DNA of 64,000 nucleotides from contig RCAB01000188.1 in assembly GCA_003640385.1 (NCBI GenBank), positions 46,777 through 110,776 of the forward strand. Direction: 5' to 3'. Positions within the stretch are counted from its first letter, which is position 1. Every line of letters begins with the position of its first letter. Made by a program: the position numbers and the translations under genes. This DNA is from Setaria digitata. Its lineage: Eukaryota; Nematoda; Chromadorea; Rhabditida; Setariidae. Of the stretch, positions 38,301 to 49,467 are shown piece by piece. The notes beneath the pieces are model-generated. The model saw only the letters and a program-made list of their open reading frames with translations. It searched no databases and was not told where the DNA came from.

Positions 38301-39455
38301 ACAATAGTAATTTCATACAGAAATTTAAAATAAAATAAAAATTGGAGTTGCGTTTTCCCTGTTATTTGAAATTTTCATATTCAAATTTAAATGCAATTCA
38401 TGACAGTGCGAAACTTTAGTATGCGAGCGTAATTTGCATATTAGAATAAATGAATGAGTATAAAAATGAAGCAGAAAAAAAGTAGTGTTAAAATTGTCAC
38501 GTTGGAGCCACGCGAAGTATTATATTCAGAAGAGGTGCCGGAAATGGAAGGGACGGAAGAAAGTGGTGATACCGGTCAATCAGTGGACTGGGATTCCGCA
38601 GATGGACCATCTCTTCCTCCCTCGATTCACGATCTTGCACCGGAACTTTCTATTCATGACGATCCCTATGACAGCGCAAGGTATTCTCGAAATTGGTAGC
38701 TTAGTTTTACTAAGATTACTCAAACAAAATTACCGTATTTATTCCTTCATTCCTTTATTTATTCTTTTATATTTATTCCTTTATTTATGCTTATACTTTT
38801 CCTCTTAATTAGTAATTAATAATCGGGAATTTCGAGATATTTGGACGAGTTGGTAAAAGATATGCGCACAATGGATGCTATCCAAATAAACCATCCGGAC
38901 AAGCTCCGTCATGCGTATGCGTTACTCACCAACGAAATCGATCGTGTTTGGAATCTGATCTATACACGTACGCTACGTGATGAACAAATGCAGTCTATTC
39001 ATCATGTTCATGAAGTAACCTTCAATAATATACATAGGAATATATAAATTGATATATTGGCACCACTTCACCCAATCCTCCCGTTCCGTTTTCCTACCAA
39101 TCATTTTTCATTAGAATGTCAAAATTTCCAGGTTTTTTTTTTTTTCGGTATTTCGAATACCAGTTTTTTTTTTTTTTTTTTTTTAAATATATTTCAGACA
39201 GTGGAAGGGTCTTTGATCACAATTCAAGAGAAAATTATGATTCCACAGCGCCCAGACTGCAAATTTATCGGACGCATTCTTGGACCACGGGGAATTTCGG
39301 TGAAACAACTTGAAGCCCAAACGGACTGCCGCATTTTGATTCGTGGAAAGGGTTCTGTTAAAGTAACATATTCCTGATCATACTTCCTTATCATCATCCC
39401 ACCGACTTCTAACAATCCATGATATTTTTACAATCTATAATAATAATAATTCGTC

Positions 39456-39510
<55 letters not shown>

Positions 39511-39515
39511 TAATC

Positions 39516-39568
<53 letters not shown>

Positions 39569-42500
39569 TAATAATAGTAATAATAACAATAACAATAATA
39601 ATAATAATTAATCTATAATAATAATAATCTGTAATAATAATAATCTATAATAATAACATGGCTAAGTTGCATTGGATTTGTATCATTTAGGATGCTCGTC
39701 GTGAAGCACGTCTCCGTAATCGCATCGGTTGGGAACATCTATCAGAACCACTTCACGTACTCATTACGGCCACGGACGTGTCACATGATCGATGCGCACA
39801 GAAACTAGCAAACGGTGTTCACAGCATCAGAACACTACTTAGCAGTAATGACGATGAGCATAAACGTCGTCAACTTGTCCAACTTGCAATTATCAATGGT
39901 ACCTATCGTCCAACCAGACCACAATAAGAAGCATATATGGCCATTATGACCATTGAGATATCCTAATATCGGATATTTCATTTATCAAAATATTTTTAGG
40001 ATGATAGTCCGATTATTGCTTTACTTAATAAAATGGAAAAAAAAAAACATTTTTTTCTATAGAGTTATTTCGTTCTTTTCTAGTAAGATCAGTATTTCTT
40101 TATTCTCCTATTCTAGTTTAGATAAATGGGCGATATATAGTTCAATACTGTATGAATAAAGATTTTTTTTTAGCTGTTGTTTTTCATATTACGAAATAAA
40201 TTTAAATAATAATTGGATAATTTTTTCTAATTTTAATTTAAATAAGTTCTAGTTCTTCGTTTGGAAGTGCTTGAAATTTCTATTCTAAGACAGACTGAAA
40301 GTTCTATCATTTGTGAATCCGAGGATTATCAAGGCTTCCCCTTCAAAAATTTTACAATCTCAAGCATTTCATCGTAATGAGTTGGCTTCAAATAATCTTC
40401 CTGATGTTCTTGCAAAAAAAAAAAAAAAAAAAAGAAACCTCAGTGCTTATTCTATGATAACACTTCCAGTACATTCAATAGCTCTATCGAGATATATCCT
40501 TAACTGGACAAAAAAGAACGAATCTACAGAAAGAGCCATCTGAAAGCACGTGGTACCGGGAATCTCAACAGCAAACATATTTTGGGATCATTCGGAGGAA
40601 ATTCAAACGATTTGAAAATATTATCGAAATATTTGTCATCAGAAATAACAGACAAGTAAAGATCTTCCACCCTAATTTTTAATTTCACTAATATCTTCAT
40701 CTGTAGTTTTAAATTTTTTCGCTATCAAATTATTTCCGGCAGATAGTTATCAAGTAAAATATTTCATCAGATCTCATGCTATTGCTTTGAGTGGGGAAAA
40801 AAATCACTAAATACTTAGATAGTGAGATAAATTATAAAATCCTATAAGAGATGACGAGTAAACGGGAAGTTTGAGTCTATTTCTCGATCAATCAAATTTA
40901 ACAAAATTAACAATTTCAACTTAAGAGAGCAAAAATGACATAGGAAGTATATGATTAATATATTTTCAACTAATGATTTTCGTACCAAAATTAATTTGAA
41001 AAGGAAGCAAAAAACAGTACTAACCTTAATAAGTGCTCCACAAGGTGTGTATTGGACAAATTGACAGGTAGGACCAGCGAAACCATCTGGACATAAACAT
41101 TTTGAACAATTGTTAGGATTTGGATAACCATTATGATCACATTGTATAGGAGGACATTGTTCCATGCAGCGATAGGCGATGTTTATCTGAAAAGATAAAT
41201 TTTTAAATATCCAAAATATACAGGATTCACTAGGACATCTAGGATATACAAGATATTCAGGATGTGCAAAATATCCAGGGAAATATATGCTATTATCATT
41301 AGGGAAGAATAATTGTTTAGCAGCGATCAAATCAAATAGAAATCAATCAATAGTTTATGTTGAAATAGCATTTGGCTGTTTCATTGCTTGAGACTAGAAG
41401 TTGAATGATATTTTGTGACATTTTTATGCTCAAAAAAGAAAAAAAATTAATTTAATAATTTGAATTTTTATAATTGTAACATTAAATCGTGAGGAAAAAA
41501 AAAACTGTTCCTAGTGGGTGCATCAAATTTTTAAAACAAATAAATGTCAGCAGTCTAAATATGAAATCTCAAATTTACAATTATTGAAATTATCAGTCCT
41601 TTTACTGACAATTTTACTAATACGGTTTTTAGGTAAAGCTTAACAGAAGCATAATCCAGAAATGACGGTCCTTCACGTTGGCCAATTGTGTATTGCTGAA
41701 ATCTATCACGTGTTGTAATAGTTGGGAAATGCGGATCAGCTGCAAATCCATATGGTCCATAATGCATTACTGATCCTAAAAATATAGCAAAATCTTGTAA
41801 TTGGAAAAATAAATTTTTTCAAACAATCGAAATTTGGAAAAGAAAAGGTATTCTGAAGAGGGAAATATCGTTTGCCGTATATTAACAAAAAAAAAAAAGA
41901 AGATACCTGCATCATAAGGTAAGTTAAATGTATCAGCTTCATAATTTGATAATGGAAAAAAATTATTCCAACGACTGAATGGAATATTATTGTAATTAAT
42001 GGAAATATGATTGTTCTGATCGAGTCGTGCTTGTTCATGAAATATACCCAAAGTATGACCAATTTCATGTGATATAATACCAACAATATCACATCCTGGT
42101 GTTGAAATTGAAATACCCTAAAAAAAATTTTGTTAAATTCCTAGTTAATTTAATTCTTAGTTATCGGTAAAAAAAATTCCTTTTTTTTTTTTTTGAAATT
42201 TTGATGACCAATTTTTTTAAAAGATCAAAAATTTTTATACAATGAATTTTGCTTCCAAAATTACTTGCGTGCCTCCTGTTCGGCCGACGAAACTTGAACA
42301 TCCGCCACCGTCGAAAAATTCAATTCGATCAACATTTGGCCCATTTTCCAGAAATCGTATGCATGTCCGCTCTTCCCACATTCTTATTGCGGCACGAATT
42401 TTTTGCCTCGTTTCTTGAGGAATACTTTCTGCGAAATCATAACTTATAGGTTGCTTATCATGCCATCGTACGTAAAACGGCTCACGGCCAACGCTTCTAA

Positions 42501-44719
42501 AAATAGAAATAACGCACGTGGAACATTAATGATTTGATTGTTTACGGCGTAAATTAATCAAAATTGTTTCATCACATCTTCCACTATGAATAGTGTGAAA
42601 ATAATTTCATTTATAATTAAATGAGAGCAAAAGTTGCCATTAATTTTGTGCGTAATTTTTCGATCACTTAATAAAAGCCATATAGCTCTGGTAATTTTAG
42701 AACTTTTGAATTCAAATTAATTAAAGGTTTGTGTATGTAATTTTCTCAGTGACGCGAACTACTAATGTTATGAGAGCATATAATATCTTTCAGTGTGATG
42801 AAATTGAAAATAAACTAGCTGATTAGAACTAATTCACTTTCTGATTTTATTTTTGCACTGTTTCATTAAAAAAATAAAATAAAATAAAAACTCGCACAGC
42901 ATTAATATTAATTTCAAAAGTAATAATTTTATATAGATGCATCTTTGAAAGTAATCGATTCGCACGGTTGGTAATTTATATCGAGAATTAAGAAGCTAAT
43001 TATTTACTGAATAACACGAAATTTTTCTAATGAAGCCAATAATTGTTAGTGAAAAGCTAAATATGTGAACTATATCTTAGATAAAGTTAGTTTTCATTTT
43101 CAATTTTTAATTTATGGATTATACTTTTGCTGGTGACATTTACATGTGGTAGTATGTGACTTATCAGTAAATGAATTTGGAAATCAATTTTTCAGGAATT
43201 GAACCTAAGATTCAACTTTAGATTTATTTAATTAATTTACATCTAGTCAAATTCATTTTGAACTGAAAAGTTAACTGAAATTTTTAAGTTAGTTTATCCT
43301 AAATTTTAAATTTTAAAGCCATGCAAATTATTTTGCGTGATCTCGGCGATTCGATTTCTATAGGTGGCGAGTAAAAGTCTCTTCGACAAATTTCGGAATA
43401 TTTTTATCTTTGTTAATTGCTGATAACGTTACCACGGGGTTTGAAATCATTAAGTAAAATTTTGCAGCGTAAAATGTCGATTAGTCATAGCAGTGGAAAA
43501 AAAAAAGAGAGAGAGAGAAGTGAAATTGCTTGAATTTGAATTAAATTCATTATATATGCTGCATTCAATGGAAAAAAAAAGAAGCGAAAAAGAAGACATG
43601 CTTGAAATCAAAACGTTCCTTTTTTTTTTTTCAATTGTAACGAGATTCTGAAGAAAAAAAAAAGAAAGAATTGTGAAGAAATTTATGGGAATTACCTTCT
43701 GTTGCGTATAATTTCATCGCCTTTTTCATTTGAAGCAATTTCACTTTTGAAATGTTCGCTAAGCAATTCGGCTTGCTTTTCCGACAAATCGACATCACCC
43801 TGAAAGCAAAAAAAGGTGGAAAAAATGAAACGAAGCAAATTTTCCAATAACAGAATTCATTTCAGAATCTTAAAAATCTCGAAAGTTCATGCAGAAAAAG
43901 AAACGGGAATATCAATTCAAATAATAATAATTTTCCCTTTTTTCTTTTTTTTAACTCATACAACTATAAATTTCTCTTCTTTTTTTTTTTTTTTTTTTTT
44001 TTTTTCACAGTATGTTAAACGCCGAAATACCGCTTATATTCTAAACTACTTGAAAGTTTTCAAGAAAAAAAAAGGAAAAAAAATTAAATCATGTTGTAAA
44101 ATTTTCGCTTGCTGAAAAACTATAAAGGTGAGGAAAGAAAGCAAATCTAATGTAGAACAAACTTGAAAATAATCATCTAGATCATTAACACTTAGTTCGT
44201 TATGATGTCGTTTTACTTCGGGGTCCCTTTTTTGCAATACTAATTCATCAAATAGCATCCCATGATTTGTGCTTTCAATTTGTCTACAATATTTAAACAT
44301 ACACCAGTGTACTAATAACAATAATTAATAAAATTGTCTGGTGATAATAACTAATGATGAACAATAACAACAATTAATACTAATGCCTAGTAATTAGCTA
44401 AGCAATTAATAACAATTAAAAATTGTTGGCTTATAATAGTAATATTTTTTTTTTTTTGTTTTAAAAATTGATAAACAATTTGAATAACATTAAAAATGTT
44501 TTAAATTCTCAGATTTTTTTTTTTTTTTCAAAATTATTCGGAAAGAAATAATTATAAAATACAGACGAATTAAAAAAGTACAAACCTTTGTGTACTTAAG
44601 GTAATAAGCTGCTTGATTTGTTGCAACGTATGTCGTGATGCTCGTTGCGTTCGATAACTTTCGCCTGAATAAAGAATGAAGCAAACGGAAAGTTGAGCAA
44701 AAATGATTATTTGCTTCAT
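35369..44719 (-). CDS. Astacin metalloprotease, EGF-CUB-TSP1 (NAS-type)
   Basis: Eleven exons: 44586-44719, 44163-44283, 43696-43799, 42265-42496, 41907-42117, 41645-41775, 41025-41186, 36990-37198, 36509-36644, 36141-36444 and 35393-35592. In the last exon the frame reads on to a TGA at 35369, giving about 655 residues. A signal peptide ([18 protein letters not shown]) precedes a prodomain with the aspartate-switch motif FQGD (84-87) and a furin site RNRR (117-120). The catalytic domain has [18 protein letters not shown] (zinc His 214, 218, 224; Glu 215) and Met-turn SVMHYG. Then come an EGF module ([15 protein letters not shown]), a CUB domain (366-480), a Thr-rich linker ([14 protein letters not shown]) and one TSP1 repeat ([16 protein letters not shown]). 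This is the nematode subgroup of NAS-33 to NAS-38, several of which act in moulting, hatching or collagen processing. The exact orthologue is open. Confidence 0.9.
37421..37461. repeat. (TTA)n microsatellite
   Basis: Short, slightly interrupted TTA repeat in the long astacin intron. Confidence 0.85.
38454..39927 (+). CDS. STAR-family KH-domain RNA-binding protein (Quaking/GLD-1-like)
   Basis: Four exons (38454-38680, 38837-39014, 39198-39362, 39691-39927) join in frame to 268 residues. The N-terminal 75 residues are acidic and unstructured ([18 protein letters not shown]). Residues 76-135 resemble a QUA1 dimerisation segment ([33 protein letters not shown]). A maxi-KH domain follows from about 142: [20 protein letters not shown] with the GPRG loop at 164-167, RILIRGKGS, then [17 protein letters not shown]. 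The protein ends in a QUA2-like helix, [18 protein letters not shown]. Family members bind UAAY-type sites and control splicing or translation. It is shorter than GLD-1 or QKI and has no C-terminal tail after QUA2. Poly(A) signal at 40155-40160. It lies inside an intron of the astacin gene on the other strand. Exact orthologue not assigned. Confidence 0.9.
39430..39657. repeat. Interrupted (AAT)n array in last intron of STAR gene
   Basis: About 230 bp of AAT/ATA units in several blocks, each ending with a variant AATCTATAAT or AATCTGTAAT unit. The array occupies most of the intron 39363-39690, so its length will vary between alleles without touching coding sequence. Confidence 0.93.
40155..40160 (+). 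promoter_or_regulatory. Poly(A) signal of the STAR/KH gene
   Basis: AATAAA 230 nt after the TAA stop, followed by a T-rich stretch. It lies within the host astacin intron. Confidence 0.6.
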
Positions 44720-45839
44720 TCCAATAGGAATAATTATTCGTCTTCGATAAATTTGTCGAAAAATGTCGTAACAATGAAACGAAATCTACTTCTAAACCAC
44801 GAATACTTCCACAGAAATGACCATTGCGAGCTCTCATTTCCACTCGCAGCAACCGGTTAACACCTGTTGGTTGGAATTGTCTCACTTGCTATATCATCCA
44901 ATCCTTCACTTATCTTTGTAAAGAAAAACTATTTGAAAAAACGATACAGATGAAGAAAAAAAAAAAAAAAAAAAAAAAATTTGGAGTTTTATATCAATTG
45001 ACAAAATAGGACTGATATGCTGTATCATATCATCATAGTTACAAAGAAGATGATTATATATCTGATATTTTATCATTCATGTAATGAATTGTAATATATT
45101 CGTTAAAGATACTTAGAGATAAATTAAATTTACTACTTGTGAAATAGCCTTTCCTTGTGAGGTGCCAGAAACATGAAAATCTTTTTTTCTTTTTTTTTAT
45201 CATTCTTGGCTTTGATTAAAGAATTTCTAAGGCAATTTATTGTGTGAAGACACAATATCGATTAGATAACGAAAGCTACTGAAAATCAATTTCGATTATT
45301 AGAACTATAAAACAGACTAAAATTGAAAATGGAAATTTAAAGTTAAGCATTTTGCAAAAACACATTCCCAAAGTGTCACACAAAAAAAAAAAAACTACTT
45401 GATTAACAGAATTATTGACTTGAATAATTATTGGTGATGATTTTCTTTTTTTTTTTTGCCTTTTCATCGTTGTTAACTGGTGAGAATGAGCAATTCCAAA
45501 TGATTCCCACCACCTAAACTTGTTTATCTAATGAAAGCAAGGAACATTGCAGGATTTCTGTTATCAGAAATTCCAACTTTATTTGAAAACTGAAAAATTT
45601 TACTTCTCATGTGTAGCTCATATATTTTTGTTTTAATGTTGGAGCGGAAATGATTGAAGATGAGAAATGATAAGGATTAGTTGAAATTCACCAGAATTTG
45701 TTGTTAAATAAATTTTTAAATTTTATTAAAGTAGTAGCATAATAAATCAGTTGACAATGGTCTCGAGACTGTATGGCTAAAGATTTTATTTTTAGGACTT
45801 GGAATTAATGTGCATATTTGTTTTTAAGAACACTGAGAG
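44720..45839. other. Intergenic region between astacin start and acidic-protein 3' end
   Basis: No gene seen. A 24-nt poly(A) run near 44957-44980 and shorter T/A runs are present. An open minus-strand frame overlapping the astacin signal peptide exon is a shadow in another frame. Confidence 0.5.
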
Positions 45840-45845
45840 TTTATT
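45840..45845 (-). promoter_or_regulatory. Poly(A) signal of the acidic-protein gene
   Basis: AATAAA on the minus strand, 100 nt after the stop at 45945. A second copy lies near 45854-45859. Confidence 0.5.
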
Positions 45846-45944
45846 ATATTTACTTTATTCACAAATTTAACAAAAAATTTAACTTATCACAAGGAATTCG
45901 AAAAAAAAAATCAAAATTATCATTATCACATACGCATATACCTC

Positions 45945-48900
45945 TCATATCAATCGCTCATTGAATACATCACCAGTAAACATTTTAACATCTTTATCAC
46001 TTTTGTTTTTAATTATTAATCGATCATCTCTTTCTCCTGAAATACCGTCGTTTTTTGCATTGTTCAATTTCTTTATTGAAATATCCATATCTTCAAATCC
46101 CTTTAACATATCGGAAGTCTTCATGGAGTTATTTGGTGATACGATTTCGTGCACTTCATCATTATCACTTGATGATGAACTTGATATATTACTAGCATAC
46201 ATTTTATTTGTTTGTACTAATGCTTCATCGTTACATTTTGTTGCCGATTTTATTTTAGATTCAATTTCCATTGAAGTGTCCAATTTTCGCATTTCATCTT
46301 TATCCACGATAAGATCATCATCCGGAATGCAAATCATCGAAATGCTGTCGACTTCAACGTCATCTTCCGGTAGTTTACAGCTGGCGAAATTGGCTAAATT
46401 ATCCGTGGACTTCATAAGACTATCAATATCGTGTTCGGAATCACCCGCTCCTTCACCATCGTTCAGAAACGCAATTTCAGTTAACCTGCTTTCTAATTCT
46501 TTAACCGGACTGGAATTTCCTTCAAATGATTCTACTTCTGAAGCTTGCTTAGGAACACTAAAAGCGTTCGAAACATTATTCATTTTCTTCGATTCTTCGT
46601 TATTGCTGTAATTAGTAGCACTGCCAGAGTTACCATGAAGATTTTGTTCTTTGTGAACAGCAGCATCTAAATCATTCAAATATAAATAGGTTGCTGAGGA
46701 CAATTATAAATAATAATGTCAGAAAGAATTCAACTTTCAGTGAATTTGTCTGGATCTCAGCCAAATTGATTTTGGCAACATTTTGCGATGATTCTTACTT
46801 TTAGTTTCTGCACTGATAGGAAGCAATTCAGACACATTATCAGCAACACTTGCAATAATAATATCTTCCATATCATCAGTGCTTCCGATTATATCTTGTA
46901 GTTTCAGAGAGTTTTTGGTTTTCTGAAAATTTACATCGGAATCAGCTCATGACGACGCTTGCCGTAATATATATTCTGGTAAAGTGCATTCTGATACACT
47001 GATGTTACCATATCAAATTTATTAGCAGTTGTTTAATTTGAATTGTTTTCTAATTTGTTTAAAAGAATTTTTTTTCATTGAATATTTTAGCAGTATTAAT
47101 TTTTCAATTTCCTACTCACATTATATTAATCATTTCAAACATTAAAGCAATATATTATAACTTCGGATGAATACACACATAATGCTCATCTGAATAATTA
47201 CACAGTTGAAAAAAACTTAACTCTAATAATTAATAAATTTATTATAAATATTTGATTTTGGTGCTTCCTTACCAATTTCTCTTCTGGATCAAATTTTGAT
47301 TCACTTATAAGGTTATCCAGTACAGCACTCGTCACATTGGTACTTTCTTCTCTCAACCTAGAAAACTAATCGTGATGATGCTTATCAGTAGTCTGAATAA
47401 TTACCAATATTCAGATCAATGAAATTGCTGTTGCCAAGCCGAATAGTTGCCTACTTCTAAGAGAACAATCCTTTTTTCTTAAACTAATTAGATGCACAAA
47501 TTAGATGTATAAAACAAATTTTTTACTGGAAATTTTCTTGTACTTATCTTTTTGTACATATAAAACGTGTGGCAGTAGCTAGCTGATCAAAAATAATATC
47601 TAATCGTTACAACTAACGTAAGTCGCAACCGTACAGTTATTACGTTCGTAAACTAACCAAAAATGATATCTGGTTGCCACTAAAAATGGTACTACTACTT
47701 ATAATACTACTCCCTCTCTATTTATCAATTATTATCAAATTAATTGCAATAACTTTTAAAAATTGTAGCCCAAAAAAAAGTTGTATCAAAAGTACCTTTT
47801 CAGACTAGCTGTCATCCCACTACTACTGTCTAACTGATGCTCTCTTTCACTGAAACCATTTTTTGTTTCGGAAACATAACTGGAAAAGGCGAAGTTATTG
47901 TGTCCACAACTACTATGACTGCTAGGAACTGGTTGTCGAGTAACCACAACACCTAGAAGAATAATAATTATATACTACCGAGAAAATTGGAGAAATTTCT
48001 CAAAAAAATGTTTCAACTTGGCTGCTTAGATCCGTCAGAGTGTGAACGTAAACTATGTAACGTAATGAATCCACGTATGCTTACCTGTATTAAACATAAT
48101 ACTATGCATGTGGATGTATGTATGCGTTCATTTGTTTGCTAATTTGTATTTTCATCCAAAAATACAACAATCTTGTAAAATTTATGCATAAATAACATTT
48201 TAAAATTTAATTTACACGCTAATTAAGGAATTGTTATTCGGCTTAGTGAGATAAATTAAACAAAAAAAAAGAAAAGAAAAAAAAAAGGCGCAAAATGTGT
48301 GTGTATGGTAACGGAAAGCATAGCTAGAATCTAAAATAAAAAAAATGAATTTCAAATTGCATGATTTTCATTTATGAAAGGAGCTAAAATTAGAAGAAAC
48401 CATTAGATTGTGATGATGGAATATCATTGATTCCAGCAGCATCATTTATCTCATTCTTACATTGGCAACACCAAAATTTGTACCGTTCCGATTCCACTTT
48501 TTCCGTTTCATCCTGTAAAACAACAAAAACAAACAAAAAGAATGGTAATTTAGATTTCATAAAAAATTTTCGAGTTTAATTAACTTTTAAATTTCAAAGG
48601 AAAAATTTAAAGTTGACATTTTATTTAGTAAAACAACAAATAACTATTTGAGATTAATTTCTTGCTTTTTTCTTTTTTTTTTTTCTTTTTTTTCAAACAC
48701 TGCACGAGGATAAAGTAGTTGCAATTTTTTGTTCCGAAACAAAACGGGGTAAAGTGGTAAGACTAAGCTGGAGTAAATTCCATAATTAAATAACAATAAT
48801 GATAAAATAAATCACTAAAGTTGAGATTGATAATAACCATCTATCAGACTTCGATTGCTAAAATTTTCTCCGCTTTTTTTTTTTGCCAATTTCGGCTAAA

Positions 48901-49467
48901 ATTGAAAAAAAAATGTTTTTGAATAAAACAGAAGTTGATCGTTCAGTTTCTTTTTCTTCGAATTTTTCTGCCTATTTTATTCGTGAAAAAAAACCCCCAA
49001 TAATGTAAAATTATCGAAATGGGACCTAATTGTCAGTCGACTAATGGCCGTCGTTTCAGAGCACATTCATATCGTCTTCAAAGAATAATATCCTTAAACT
49101 CGAGTAATTAAGACCAATTAATCTTTTTAATTTCCGAAGTTTAAGAGTATTATGCTGTTTGAAGAGGATGCAAACATCGAGACATCAGGCAAAAGTTCAT
49201 TAAGGCTCATTTATGTCGGGAAAAAAAAAATTGCTGTTAGAAAAAGGAGGGAAAAAAAGAGAGAAATAGTACTTGCTGCAAAAAAAGAGTTTACTTAATC
49301 AATTAATGAAAATCGTTTATTACTAGACCAATAATGGTATGCAAATTTAGCTAATAAGCATTTTAATCTAACTGAGACTAGATAATTTAGTTTAATCACT
49401 GATTAATATGATGGAAACAAGGTTAACTTACATGACCAGAGGTGAAATGCGACTGTGATTGCATCAT
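45945..49467 (-). CDS. Acidic Ser/Asp/Asn-rich protein, function unknown
   Basis: Six exons (49432-49467, 48401-48512, 47796-47952, 47273-47357, 46799-46922, 45945-46693) join in frame to 420 residues. The first exon encodes only MMQSQSHFTSGH. The second carries the one cysteine cluster, YKFWCCQCKNEINDAA, which could be half of a zinc ribbon. The rest is hydrophilic and acidic (STDDMEDIIIASVADNV, NDGEGAGDSEHDIDSL, CIPDDDLIVDKDEMRK, SNISSSSSSDNDEVHE), with many possible phosphorylation sites and little predicted fold. There is no signal peptide or membrane segment, so it is probably nuclear or cytosolic. Splice sites are good (GTAAGT, TTTTCAG) and the last exon is open for 249 codons, so I trust the gene, but I do not recognise the family. 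The first exon is the weakest part. Confidence 0.72.

Larger units (their letters stand above)
37199..41024 (-). other. 3.8-kb intron of the astacin gene hosting a nested gene
   Basis: This intron separates the EGF exon (ending ...CGALIK, 41025) from the CUB exon (starting [15 protein letters not shown], 37198). It is by far the longest intron in the gene. It holds a complete STAR/KH gene on the opposite strand at 38454-39927, with TTA repeats at 37421-37461 and AAT repeats at 39430-39657. Confidence 0.88.

Noticed and set aside
41736..42092. Hydrophobic minus-strand frame that looks like a transmembrane protein
   Set aside because: It is an out-of-frame reading of the astacin zinc-site exon plus the following intron.
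44490..44885. 131-codon minus-strand frame
   Set aside because: It overlaps the astacin signal-peptide exon in another frame. The signal-peptide frame explains the locus and splices on correctly.
45961..46611. 216-codon plus-strand open frame
   Set aside because: It is the antisense shadow of the long last exon of the acidic-protein gene. It has no splice partners, and the minus strand has good ones.
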